A stretch of 64,000 nt of DNA. Source: Tidjanibacter sp. (lineage in GTDB: Bacteria > Bacteroidota > Bacteroidia > Bacteroidales > Rikenellaceae). Positions 15,767-24,525 of the stretch are shown in pieces (position 1 is the stretch's first letter; every line of letters starts with the position of its first letter). The notes beneath the pieces were generated by a model. It was not told the origin of the DNA and made no database searches. It worked only from the letters and a program-made list of their open reading frames with translations. Location of the stretch: contig JAGBTK010000009.1 in the NCBI GenBank assembly GCA_017631375.1, positions 18,522 through 82,521 of the forward strand. Reading direction: 5' to 3'. Made by a program: the position numbers and the translations under genes.

Positions 15767-16852
15767 ATGAAGCATCTGATTGATCCAACTGATTTGTCGG
15801 TACAAGAGACCGAAGAGATTGTTGATTTGGCTTTGCGAATTATTGCCGATCGTCCCGCTTACAGCGAGGTGTGCAAGGGCAAGAAGCTCGCTACACTTTT
15901 CTATGAGCCCAGCACTCGTACTCGTCTGAGTTTCACCTCGGCGATGATGGAGCTGGGTGGTAATGTGATTGGATTCTCCGACGCCAAGAACTCTTCGGTG
16001 AGCAAGGGCGAGACTGTTGCCGACACGGCGCGTGTTATCAGCTGCTTTGCCGACATTATCGCTATGCGTCACTTCGAGGAGGGCGCACCGCTGGTGGCTG
16101 CTCAGGTGGCAGGCATCCCCATCATCAATGCGGGTGATGGTAGCCACAGTCACCCCACGCAGACCCTCACCGACTTGCTCACCATCAAGCGTGAGAAGGG
16201 TCGTTTTGACAACCTTACCATCGGTTTCTGTGGCGACCTCCGTTTCGGTCGTACCGTACACTCGCTCATCAAGGCACTCTCGCGCTACCAGAACAACAAG
16301 GTGATCCTGATTGCGCCCGACGAGTTGCGTTTGCCGAGCTATATGAAACACGAGGTGTGCGACAAGTATGGCGTGGAGTATCGCGAGGTGAGCAATATGG
16401 AGGAGGTGATGCCCGAGCTGGACATCCTCTATATGACTCGTGTGCAGAAGGAGCGTTTCCTTGATGAGGATGACTTTGACCGTCTGAAAGACAGTTTCAT
16501 CCTCGATCCCTCGAAGCTTGTTAATGCAAAAGAGGATATGATCATCCTTCACCCTCTGCCCCGCGTGAATGAGATCACCAAGGAGGTTGATGCCGACCCG
16601 AGAGCTGCCTACTTCCGTCAGGTGGAGAATGGCAAGTTTGTGCGTATGGCTCTCATCTGCAAACTCTTGGAGTGGGCAGATGACGATAGCAAGACCAATC
16701 AGCTCGTTCCCGACGATGTGATTGTCAACCAGCATCGTTGTGCAAATAAGCGTTGTATCTCGGTGATGGAGAATGTCGATTCGCTCTTCCGAAAGGCTGA
16801 GGGCGAGGATGGCGTTTATCGCTGCGTCTATTGCGAGTCGAAGGCGAAATAA
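15767..16852 (+). CDS. pyrB: Aspartate carbamoyltransferase catalytic chain fused to a PyrI-type zinc domain
   Basis: A 361-residue protein. Residues 1-305 are a normal ATCase catalytic chain, with the carbamoyl-phosphate motif STRTR (49-53), the SVSKGET loop, [16 protein letters not shown] and HPLPR. It condenses carbamoyl phosphate and aspartate. Catalytic chains usually stop near residue 310. Here about 50 extra residues carry C325-x4-C330 and C353-x2-C356 in the context [10 protein letters not shown]...RCVYC, the spacing and text of the zinc-binding C-terminal domain of the regulatory chain PyrI. The N-terminal effector-binding domain of PyrI is absent, and no separate pyrI is present in the window. 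Confidence 0.93.
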   Translation: MKHLIDPTDLSVQETEEIVDLALRIIADRPAYSEVCKGKKLATLFYEPSTRTRLSFTSAMMELGGNVIGFSDAKNSSVSKGETVADTARVISCFADIIAMRHFEEGAPLVAAQVAGIPIINAGDGSHSHPTQTLTDLLTIKREKGRFDNLTIGFCGDLRFGRTVHSLIKALSRYQNNKVILIAPDELRLPSYMKHEVCDKYGVEYREVSNMEEVMPELDILYMTRVQKERFLDEDDFDRLKDSFILDPSKLVNAKEDMIILHPLPRVNEITKEVDADPRAAYFRQVENGKFVRMALICKLLEWADDDSKTNQLVPDDVIVNQHRCANKRCISVMENVDSLFRKAEGEDGVYRCVYCESKAK

Positions 16853-16926
16853 CCCTTCGCGCAAAAGTGTTAGTAAACAGTTGATAAAAGTATTTTAAAA
16901 AATTTTAAAATACCGCAAAAATTCGC

Positions 16927-16934
16927 TATTTTCG
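16927..16934 (+). promoter_or_regulatory. Near-consensus -7 box (TATTTTCG) upstream of the ncRNA/purE
   Basis: One mismatch to TAnnTTTG. The inferred start of transcription is about 16941, at the 5' edge of the structured region that precedes purE. Confidence 0.35.
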
Positions 16935-16940
16935 CGGTGT

Positions 16941-17107
16941 AAATTAGGACTACCAACCCAGACAATATGGTGCTGTATCTGAAATCCAAGTTATCTGCTT
17001 TGCCGAGCGATATAAGTTGCGCGGGCAGAGATGGTGGATGCCTCCCGACGGGGTCTCTGCAAGTGGATTGTACCCAGCTGGCAGCGCGTAGTGGGGGAAT
17101 AGTATAA
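16941..17107 (+). ncRNA. Probable 6S-like RNA in the pyrB-purE gap
   Basis: The 167-nt GC-rich stretch in an otherwise AT-rich gap folds on itself. Stems are gtgctg/cagcgc (G-T allowed), aatcca/tggatt, and a terminal gcagaga/tctctgc hairpin containing cccgacggg. Open regions lie between them. The order of long stem, internal bubble and terminal hairpin, and the text gccgagcgatat...ggtggatgcc, recall 6S RNA (SsrS). A 46-codon ORF (16967-17107) is also open but looks protein-like nowhere. The alternative is a structured purE leader. Ends are approximate. Confidence 0.5.
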
Positions 17108-17117
17108 CAATAAATAA

Positions 17118-17160
17118 CGGCCGCAGTAACAAAATGAGAGTTACGGCGGCTGTTTGTTTA
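17118..17160 (+). terminator. Terminator between the ncRNA and purE
   Basis: The stem gccgcagtaac (17120-17130) pairs with gttacggcggc (17140-17150) with one A-G mismatch, followed by tgtttgttta. It ends 36 nt before purE, so it either ends the ncRNA or attenuates the pur operon. Confidence 0.65.
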
Positions 17161-17195
17161 TGATTTTTAAGTATTTAAGCAAAATATAGAGAATT

Positions 17196-17669
17196 ATGAA
17201 AGTAGGTATTGTGATGGGCTCCAAGAGTGACTTGGATGTTATGATGCCCGCCGCCGATACTCTTGAGAGTTTTGGCGTTGAGGTTGAGGTGCGAGTTATC
17301 AGTGCGCACCGCACACCCGATTTGGCTGCCGAGTGGGCAGGTACAGCACGCGAGCGTGGCCTTGAGGTGATTATCGCAGGTGCAGGCGGCGCAGCGCACC
17401 TTGCAGGTGTGATGGCGGCTATGACTCCTCTGCCCGTGATTGGCATTCCCGTAAAGTCGCGCAGCCTCGAAGGTCTGGATTCGCTCCTCTCGATGGTGCA
17501 GATGCCCTCGGGTATTCCCGTGGCTTGTGTGGCTATCAATGGTGCGAAGAATGCTGCTCTGCTGGCAGTGCAGATGTTGGCCCTCAAATACCCCGAGCTG
17601 GCTGAGAAGTTTGACGCTTTCCGTGCAAAGCAGACAGCCGATGTTGAAGCAATAACCGTGATAAAGTAA
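17196..17669 (+). CDS. purE: N5-carboxyaminoimidazole ribonucleotide mutase
   Basis: A 157-residue class I PurE that moves the carboxyl group of N5-CAIR to give CAIR in purine synthesis. Signature pieces are GSKSDLDVM (8-16), SAHRTP (41-46), the [10 protein letters not shown] loop (62-71) and a long conserved stretch around [18 protein letters not shown]. Class I enzymes normally need PurK to supply N5-CAIR; purK is not in this cluster. It is the first gene of a continuous plus-strand purine run reaching 30946. Confidence 0.95.
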   Translation: MKVGIVMGSKSDLDVMMPAADTLESFGVEVEVRVISAHRTPDLAAEWAGTARERGLEVIIAGAGGAAHLAGVMAAMTPLPVIGIPVKSRSLEGLDSLLSMVQMPSGIPVACVAINGAKNAALLAVQMLALKYPELAEKFDAFRAKQTADVEAITVIK

Positions 17670-17675
17670 GATAAA

Positions 17676-20600
17676 ATGAGCCAAAATCATAAACCCAGAA
17701 GGGTATTTGTAGAGAAACGAGAGATGTTCCGCGTGGAGGCCGAGAGTCTGCGTGCGGAGTTCAATGCTAATCTGTCGCTCGACATCAAGTCGTTGCGTCT
17801 GCTCTGCGTCTATGACCTCTTCGGCTTCTCCGACGAGTTGTTGGAGCGTTGCCGCTACCGCGTATTCGGCGAGGTGGTGACCGACCGCGTGACTGATGAG
17901 ATGCCTGAGGCGGAGGGTGCGGTGCTGGCTGTGGAGTATCTCCCCGGTCAGTTCGACCAGCGTGCCGCTTCGGCTGTTGACTGTGTTCATCTGATTGAGC
18001 CTGCGGCAGAGATTGCTATCAAGAGCAGCCGTCTGCTGATGTTCGACTCGGGCGTGTCGGCAGAGGATATGGAGCGCATCCGCCACTACTACATCAACGC
18101 TGTGGAGTCGCGTGAGAAGGATCTCTCGCGTCTTGACAATAGCGAGAGTGCAGAGAAGAAGCCCGTTCCCGTATTGGAGGGCTTTACCCAGATGGAGAGC
18201 GAGGAGGAGCTGGCTGCTTTTTGTGCCGAGTGGGGTCTGGCAATGAACACCGACGACCTGCGTACTGTTGTGGAGTACTTCCGCAATGAGGGCCGTCAGC
18301 CCAACCAGACCGAGTTGCGCATCCTCGACACCTATTGGAGCGACCACTGCCGTCACACCACCTTTACCACCCACATCACCGATATCGAGATCGAGCCCTC
18401 GGCAATGAGTGACTCGCTGGCTGAGGCTGTGGCTCTGTGGAAGGAGTTGCGCGCAAAGCTCGGTCGTACCGAGAAGCCCTTCTGTCTGATGGATTTGGCA
18501 ACTATTGGTGCGCGCTACCTCTCTTCGATTGGTGCGCTCGACGATCAGGAGCAGAGCGAGGAGAACAACGCTTGCAGCATCTTCATCGATGTTGATGTTG
18601 ATGGCGAGATTGAGCGTTACCTCTTGCAGTTCAAGAATGAGACACACAACCACCCCACCGAGATTGAGCCCTTTGGTGGTGCTTCGACCTGTCTGGGTGG
18701 TGCAATCCGTGACCCGCTGTCGGGACGTAGCTATGTCTACCAGGCGATGCGTGTGACGGGTGCAGGTAACATATATGCCACCGTTGCCGAGACTCTGAAG
18801 GGTAAGTTGCCCCAGAGGGTTATCTCGCTCAAAGCGGCGGCAGGCTACTCTTCGTATGGCAACCAGATGGGTCTGGCTACTACCTGCGTGAGAGAGATCT
18901 TCCACCCCGGCTATACCGCCAAGCGTATGGAGGTAGGTGCAGTTGTGGGTGCAGTTAAGGCGGACAGTGTTCGTCGTGAGTCCCCCGCAGCGGGCGATGT
19001 TGTGCTGATGCTCGGTGGCCGTACTGGTCGTGACGGCATCGGTGGTGCAACAGGCTCGTCGAAGGAGCACAACACCAAGTCGCTCGAGGAGTGCGGCAGT
19101 GAGGTGCAGAAGGGTAATGCTCCCGAGGAGCGTAAGTTGCAGCGTCTGTTCCGCAGAGCAGAGGTTACCCGCCTGATCAAGAAGTCGAACGACTTTGGCG
19201 CAGGTGGTGTGAGCGTTGCCATTGGTGAGTTGGCAGATGGTCTGGATATCTTCCTCGACCGTGTGCCGACCAAGTATAGCGGTCTGAACTCCACCGAGCT
19301 TGCTATCAGCGAGTCGCAGGAGCGTATGTCGGTGGTTATCGAGCCTAAGGATGAGGCCGAGTTCCGTCGCTACTGTGCTGAGGAGAACATTGAGGTAACC
19401 CATGTTGCCAATGTGACCGATACAGCCCGTATGAGAATGTTCTACGGCGAGGAGAAGGTTGTGGACCTCTCCCGCGAGTTTATAGATTCGGCAGGTGCTA
19501 TCCACCGCGCGGCAATCACCATTGCTGCCGAGGATGTGGTTGGTATGCCTGCACGCGAGGTCGATGGCGAGGATGCCAAGGAGCGTTTCCTTGTCAATCT
19601 GACTGACGACAATGTTGTTTGCCAGAAGGGTCTGGTGGAGATGTTCGACTCGACTGTGGGTCGCTCGACAGTCTTGATGCCTTATGGTGGTGCTACTCAG
19701 CAGACTGAGGCTCAAGTGTCGATGCAGAAGATCCCCGTGGGCGATGCTGTGACCAACACCGCAAGTGTGATGACCTTCGGCTACAACCCCGATGTGGCAG
19801 AGTCGAGCCCCTACCATAGTGCAGCCTACGCTGTTGTCGAGGCTGTGGCTAAGGCTGTGGCTGCCGGTGCTCCCTGGCGCGGTATGCGCTTCTCGTATCA
19901 GGAGTATTTCGAGAAGATGTCTTCGCGCAAGGCTTGGGGTAAACCCCTCTCGGCACTGCTCGGCGCACTGCGTATGCAGGTAGAGTTGAATCTGCCCTCG
20001 ATTGGTGGTAAGGATTCGATGAGTGGTACCTTCGGTGATATGAGCGTACCCCCGACCCTTATCGCATTTGGCGTGACCACTGTTGACGCCCGCAAGGCAC
20101 TCAGCCCCGAGTTCAAGGGTGCAGGCCACCCCGTATATCTCGTTCGTCACACCCCCAAGGCTGACGGTATGCCCGACACCGAGCAACTCGCTCGTCTGTG
20201 GGACGCTGTTGGCAGTGAGGTAGAGCGTGGCTCGCTCCTGGCAGGCTGGGCGGTTACCTTTGGTGGCGTGGCTGAGGGTCTGGCTAAGATGACCTTCGGT
20301 AACCGTGTGGGTGTTGAGGTTAATATGCCCGAGGCTGAACTCTACGACTACGCTTACGGCTCGATTCTGGTTGAGACCGATGGCCGTGAGTTGAACTTTG
20401 AGGGTGCAGAGCTTATCGGTAAGACTATTGACGAGCCCGTAATTAAGATTAACGGCACTGAGATTTCGATTGCTGAGGCTGTTGAGGCCAACTGCGAGCG
20501 ATTCACCTCGGTCTATCCCTCGGAGGCAGTGCCCTATATGAAGGAGGTTGATTGCTGCGAGGCTCCTTTCCGCTCGGAGTACCGTCCATATAGCGGTGAG

Positions 20601-21410
20601 GCGAAGGAGAGCCCCGTTGTCTATCTCCCCGTATTCCCCGGTACAAACTGCGACTACGATACCGCCAAGGCATTTGTTCAGGCAGGTGCGCAGACCACCA
20701 CTTCGGTACTCTGCAATCTGACAGCTGACGATGTGAACAACTCGATTGCGCTGATGTGTCAGAAGATTGATGAGGCCGATATCGTGGTGTTCAGCGGTGG
20801 TTTCTCGGCAGGTGACGAGCCTGACGGTAGCGGTAAGTTTATCGCTGCGGTGCTCTGCAACGCCGATGTTAAGGCTGCTATGGAGCGTCTGTTGCAGCGT
20901 GACGGTCTGGTGCTCGGTATCTGCAATGGTTTCCAGGCACTTATCAAGTCGGGTCTGCTGCCTTTCGGTAAGATTGGCGAGCTGACCACCGAGTCGCCCA
21001 CTCTGTTCCGCAACGATATCAACCGTCACATCTCGCAGATTGTGACTACCCGTGTTGCTTCGGCAGCTTCGCCCTGGTTAGCGGGCTTCACCGAGGGCGA
21101 GTTGCACTCGATTGCTGTGAGCCACGGTGAGGGTAAGTTTGTTGTGGGCAAGGAGCTGGCTGAGCAGTTGTTCCGCGATGGTCAGGTGGCATTCCGCTAT
21201 GCCGATGCAGAGGGTCAGCCCACTATGGCATCGCCCCAGAACCCCAATGGCTCCTACTATGCTATTGAGGGTATCTGCTCGCCCGATGGCCGAATCCTCG
21301 GCAAGATGGGTCACACCGAGCGTTGGGAGGATAACCTCTTCAAGAATATCAGCGGTAACAAGAGCCAGCGACTCTTTGAGAATGCTGTCAACTATTTCCG
21401 CAAAAAATAA
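17676..21410 (+). CDS. purL: Phosphoribosylformylglycinamidine synthase, single-chain
   Basis: A 1244-residue large-type FGAM synthase converting FGAR, glutamine and ATP to FGAM. The N-terminal and two PurM-like ATP-binding halves carry HNHPTEIEPFGGA and SIGGKDSMSGTF. The C-terminal class I glutaminase domain begins near PVVYLPVFPGTNCDYD, with nucleophile Cys in LGICNGFQAL and His in HSIAVSHGEGKF. Length is in the range of proteobacterial and Bacteroidetes single-chain enzymes (about 1230-1300), unlike the PurS/Q/L split form. It starts 6 nt after purE. A 1284-codon open frame lies antisense and is a composition artefact. Confidence 0.96.
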   Translation: MSQNHKPRRVFVEKREMFRVEAESLRAEFNANLSLDIKSLRLLCVYDLFGFSDELLERCRYRVFGEVVTDRVTDEMPEAEGAVLAVEYLPGQFDQRAASAVDCVHLIEPAAEIAIKSSRLLMFDSGVSAEDMERIRHYYINAVESREKDLSRLDNSESAEKKPVPVLEGFTQMESEEELAAFCAEWGLAMNTDDLRTVVEYFRNEGRQPNQTELRILDTYWSDHCRHTTFTTHITDIEIEPSAMSDSLAEAVALWKELRAKLGRTEKPFCLMDLATIGARYLSSIGALDDQEQSEENNACSIFIDVDVDGEIERYLLQFKNETHNHPTEIEPFGGASTCLGGAIRDPLSGRSYVYQAMRVTGAGNIYATVAETLKGKLPQRVISLKAAAGYSSYGNQMGLATTCVREIFHPGYTAKRMEVGAVVGAVKADSVRRESPAAGDVVLMLGGRTGRDGIGGATGSSKEHNTKSLEECGSEVQKGNAPEERKLQRLFRRAEVTRLIKKSNDFGAGGVSVAIGELADGLDIFLDRVPTKYSGLNSTELAISESQERMSVVIEPKDEAEFRRYCAEENIEVTHVANVTDTARMRMFYGEEKVVDLSREFIDSAGAIHRAAITIAAEDVVGMPAREVDGEDAKERFLVNLTDDNVVCQKGLVEMFDSTVGRSTVLMPYGGATQQTEAQVSMQKIPVGDAVTNTASVMTFGYNPDVAESSPYHSAAYAVVEAVAKAVAAGAPWRGMRFSYQEYFEKMSSRKAWGKPLSALLGALRMQVELNLPSIGGKDSMSGTFGDMSVPPTLIAFGVTTVDARKALSPEFKGAGHPVYLVRHTPKADGMPDTEQLARLWDAVGSEVERGSLLAGWAVTFGGVAEGLAKMTFGNRVGVEVNMPEAELYDYAYGSILVETDGRELNFEGAELIGKTIDEPVIKINGTEISIAEAVEANCERFTSVYPSEAVPYMKEVDCCEAPFRSEYRPYSGEAKESPVVYLPVFPGTNCDYDTAKAFVQAGAQTTTSVLCNLTADDVNNSIALMCQKIDEADIVVFSGGFSAGDEPDGSGKFIAAVLCNADVKAAMERLLQRDGLVLGICNGFQALIKSGLLPFGKIGELTTESPTLFRNDINRHISQIVTTRVASAASPWLAGFTEGELHSIAVSHGEGKFVVGKELAEQLFRDGQVAFRYADAEGQPTMASPQNPNGSYYAIEGICSPDGRILGKMGHTERWEDNLFKNISGNKSQRLFENAVNYFRKK

Positions 21411-21442
21411 AACAGGATTATTAGGTTAGCACATACTGATAT

Positions 21443-22861
21443 ATGTTTGATGACAAAATGAATAAAGGAATCCATGAGGAGTGTGGTGTTTTCGGTGTCT
21501 TTGGCGTAAAGAATGCCGCAAACCTCACCTATTATGGTTTGCACAATCTCCAACACCGTGGTCAGGAGGGTTGCGGTATTGTAAGTGCTGTCGATGGTAA
21601 ACTCTCGCGCGTGAGAGGTGGCGGATTGGTTACCGAGGTATTCAATCAGGCTAAGCTCGATAAGTTGGCTGGCTCGATGGCTATCGGCCATGTTCGCTAT
21701 TCGAGTGCGGGTAATGGTGGCGAGGAGAATATCCAGCCCCTGCTCTTCCACCACTCGACAGGCGACTTCGCTATGGCACACAATGGTAATATTGTGAATG
21801 CCACCGCATTGCGTTTGGCTTTGGAGGCTCGTGGCAGCCTCTTCCAGACCTCGTCGGATACGGAGGTGCTGGCTCACCTCATCAAGAAGGATGGTGCCGA
21901 TGAGCATCGTATCTTCCCTCTGCTGAGTGCGCTCGACAAGCTCGACGGTGCGTTTGCAATTCTGATTATGACCCCCAAGCGTATCTACGCCTGCCGCGAT
22001 AAGTACGGTATGCGTCCTTTGTCGCTCGGTCGTATGAAGAACAACCCCGAGGCCTATGTTGTGGCAAGCGAGACCTGCGCATTTGATGCTGTGGGTGCCG
22101 AGTATCTGCGCGATGTGGAGCCGGGCGAGGTGGTGACTATCGACCACCACGGCTTGCGCAGCAATTTCTACACCGAGAAGTGTCAGAGGAAGATGTGTGC
22201 TATGGAGTTTATCTACTTTGCCCGCCCCGATAGCGATATCGAGGGTTGCAATGTACACGCCTACCGTAAGGAGTCGGGTCGTCTGCTCTGGAAGGAGTCG
22301 CCTGCCGATGCCGATCTGGTTGTCGGTGTGCCCGATTCGAGCCTCAGTGCCGCTATCGGTTACAGCGAGGCGAGCGGTCTGCCCTACGAGATGGGTATGA
22401 TTAAGAGCAAGTATGTGGCTCGTACCTTTATTCAGCCCTCGCAGGAGTTGCGAGAGAAGGGTGTCAAGATGAAACTCTCGGTCGTTCACTCGATTGTTAA
22501 GGATAAGCGAGTGGTGCTGGTCGATGACTCGATTGTGCGTGGCACTACCTCCCGCAATCTTGTGCAGATGTTGCGCGATGCGGGCGCTAAGGAGGTGCAT
22601 ATGCGTATTGCGAGTCCTCCCTACTGCCACCCCTGCTACTATGGTGTCGATACGGGTACCTATGAGGAGTTGGTGGCATCGACCAAGTCGGTGGAGGAGA
22701 TTCGTGAGATGATTGGTGCCGACTCGTTGGCGTATCTCTCGGCTGAGTCGCTTTTGGCGGCAGGTCATCGCTCCGATTTGTGTGCTGCCTGCTTCACGGG
22801 TAAGTACCCCACCGATCTCTACAAGGATGTAGATGGCAAGAGCACCGAAAAAGTTGAGTAA
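21443..22861 (+). CDS. purF: Amidophosphoribosyltransferase
   Basis: A 472-residue enzyme making phosphoribosylamine from PRPP and glutamine, the committed purine step. The Ntn-hydrolase nucleophile is the Cys of EECGVFGVFG (C14 from this start). It would be exposed by removing a short propeptide, as in 4Fe-4S-type PurF. The PRPP motif VVLVDDSIVRGTTS lies in the C-terminal half. Cysteines in EGCNVHAYR, YCHPCYYG and DLCAACFTG fit the 4Fe-4S-containing Bacillus-like class, oxygen-sensitive in that group. A start at M6 (MNKGIHEEC) is possible. Confidence 0.95.
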   Translation: MFDDKMNKGIHEECGVFGVFGVKNAANLTYYGLHNLQHRGQEGCGIVSAVDGKLSRVRGGGLVTEVFNQAKLDKLAGSMAIGHVRYSSAGNGGEENIQPLLFHHSTGDFAMAHNGNIVNATALRLALEARGSLFQTSSDTEVLAHLIKKDGADEHRIFPLLSALDKLDGAFAILIMTPKRIYACRDKYGMRPLSLGRMKNNPEAYVVASETCAFDAVGAEYLRDVEPGEVVTIDHHGLRSNFYTEKCQRKMCAMEFIYFARPDSDIEGCNVHAYRKESGRLLWKESPADADLVVGVPDSSLSAAIGYSEASGLPYEMGMIKSKYVARTFIQPSQELREKGVKMKLSVVHSIVKDKRVVLVDDSIVRGTTSRNLVQMLRDAGAKEVHMRIASPPYCHPCYYGVDTGTYEELVASTKSVEEIREMIGADSLAYLSAESLLAAGHRSDLCAACFTGKYPTDLYKDVDGKSTEKVE

Positions 22862-22885
22862 AAATAAATAAAAAATAAAATAGTT

Positions 22886-23911
22886 ATGGCAAAGTCTTAT
22901 GAAGCGGCAGGAGTAAACCTCGAAGCCGGTTATGAAGTAGTTAAACGAATCAAGAAACATGTTGCCTCAACTGCTCGTGCGGGCGTTATGGGTAACATTG
23001 GCGCATTTGGTGGTATGTTCGACCTCGCCTCGCTGGGCTACAAGGAGCCTATCCTGGTGAGCGGCACCGATGGCGTGGGTACTAAACTCAAAATCGCTTT
23101 CGAGATGGACAAACACGACACTGTGGGTGTTGATGCAGTGGCAATGTGTGTGAACGATGTGTTGGCACAGGGTGCAGAGCCTCTCTTCTTCCTCGACTAT
23201 GTGGCTGTTGGTCACAACGAGCCTTACAAGGTGGAGGCTATCGTTAGCGGTGTTGCCGAGGGTTGCCGTCAGGCAGGCTGTGCGCTGATTGGTGGCGAGA
23301 CTGCCGAGATGCCCGGTATGTATGAGGGTGGCGAGTACGATATTGCAGGCTTCACCTGTGGTGTTGTTGAGCGCAGCAAACTCATCGACGGCACTAAGGT
23401 AGCGGTTGGCGATGTCTTGGTTGGTATCGCTTCGAGTGGTGTTCACTCCAACGGCTTCAGCCTTGTGCGCAAGGTGGTTGCCGACGGTGGTCTGGACTTG
23501 CATCAGGCATATCCCGAGACCGGCGAGAAGCCTCTGGGCGAGGTGTTGCTCACCCCTACCCGCATCTATGTTCGTCAGGTGTTGCAGGTGATTGCCGAGT
23601 GTGATGTTCACGGTATCAGCCACATCACCGGTGGTGGTTTCGACGAGAATATCCCCCGCATCCTCCTCGATGGTCAGGGTGTTGAGGTTACCGAGGGCAG
23701 CTGGGAGATTCTTCCCGTCTTCCGCCTCTTGGAGCGCGTAGGTGGTCTGCCTCACCGCGAGATGTTCAACATCTTCAATATGGGTATCGGTATGGTGATT
23801 GCCCTTCCCGAGAGCGATGCTCAGAAGGCTATCGAGTTGCTCACCGCAGCAGGCGAGAAGGCTTCGGTAATCGGTAAGGTTGTCGAGGGCGAAGGCGTAA
23901 CCATTAAGTAG
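22886..23911 (+). CDS. purM: Phosphoribosylformylglycinamidine cyclo-ligase (AIR synthase)
   Basis: A 341-residue ATP-dependent enzyme closing the imidazole ring of FGAM to give AIR. The N-terminal ATP-binding part has [16 protein letters not shown] and [23 protein letters not shown]; the centre has [11 protein letters not shown]; and the C-terminal domain has [13 protein letters not shown] and [10 protein letters not shown]. Length is normal. It lies 24 nt after purF and 23 nt before purN. Confidence 0.96.
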   Translation: MAKSYEAAGVNLEAGYEVVKRIKKHVASTARAGVMGNIGAFGGMFDLASLGYKEPILVSGTDGVGTKLKIAFEMDKHDTVGVDAVAMCVNDVLAQGAEPLFFLDYVAVGHNEPYKVEAIVSGVAEGCRQAGCALIGGETAEMPGMYEGGEYDIAGFTCGVVERSKLIDGTKVAVGDVLVGIASSGVHSNGFSLVRKVVADGGLDLHQAYPETGEKPLGEVLLTPTRIYVRQVLQVIAECDVHGISHITGGGFDENIPRILLDGQGVEVTEGSWEILPVFRLLERVGGLPHREMFNIFNMGIGMVIALPESDAQKAIELLTAAGEKASVIGKVVEGEGVTIK

Positions 23912-23934
23912 GCCATACCTATTATATATAATAG

Positions 23935-24507
23935 ATGCAACGACGAATTGCGATATTTGCCAGCGGCGAGGGCAGTAACTTCGAGGCTATCGTGCGTGCC
24001 TGCCAGCAGGGGCGTATTGATGCCGAGTGTGTGCTCTTGGTCTGCGACAAGCCCGGAGCGAAGGTTGTCGAGCGTGCTGAGCGATTGGGGGTGGAGAGTT
24101 TCGTATTCTCTGCGCGCGACTTCGAGAGCAAGGCGGCTTACGAGGCAGAGATTGTCCGCAGGCTCGATGAGGCACAGGTGGAACTTGTCTGCCTGGCGGG
24201 CTATATGCGCATCGTGGGTGAGGTGTTGCTCGGCTCATACGAGGGTCGCATCATCAATATCCACCCCTCACTGCTCCCCTCGTTCAGAGGTGCGCGCGCT
24301 CTCGAACAGGCGTTTGAGGCGGGCGTGAAGGTCTTTGGCGTGACCATCCACTATGTGGATAGTTCGCTCGACGGTGGTGCAATCATCGACCAGAGGGCGT
24401 TCCACAGCGAGGGCGAGAGTATCGAGAGGGTGGAGGAGCGAATCCACGAGATTGAGCATCTGCTCTATCCCGAGGTCGTTGGTAAATTACTAAACTGCAA
24501 ACAATAA
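23935..24507 (+). CDS. purN: Phosphoribosylglycinamide formyltransferase
   Basis: A 190-residue folate-dependent GAR transformylase. It has the N-terminal phosphate-binding GEGSNFEAIVRA and the catalytic Asn-His-Asp set in IINIHPSLLPSFRG and VTIHYVDSSLDGG. It uses 10-formyl-THF, which folD in the same run helps to supply. No second, formate-dependent PurT is seen in the window. Confidence 0.95.
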   Translation: MQRRIAIFASGEGSNFEAIVRACQQGRIDAECVLLVCDKPGAKVVERAERLGVESFVFSARDFESKAAYEAEIVRRLDEAQVELVCLAGYMRIVGEVLLGSYEGRIINIHPSLLPSFRGARALEQAFEAGVKVFGVTIHYVDSSLDGGAIIDQRAFHSEGESIERVEERIHEIEHLLYPEVVGKLLNCKQ

Positions 24508-24525
24508 TAAAACAGAGATATAGAG

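Noticed and set aside
16967-17107. A 46-codon ORF inside the ncRNA candidate upstream of purE
   Set aside because: The amino acid sequence looks unstructured, and the region's internal base pairing is a better explanation; kept only as an alternative in the ncRNA entry.
17175-21029. A 1284-codon open frame antisense to purL
   Set aside because: It mirrors the codon pattern of purL on the other strand, has no domain-like features and would overlap purE. GC-rich third positions explain the absence of stops. Similar long antisense frames over pyrF/pyrE, purF, purH, purD, purB and purA were rejected for the same reason.
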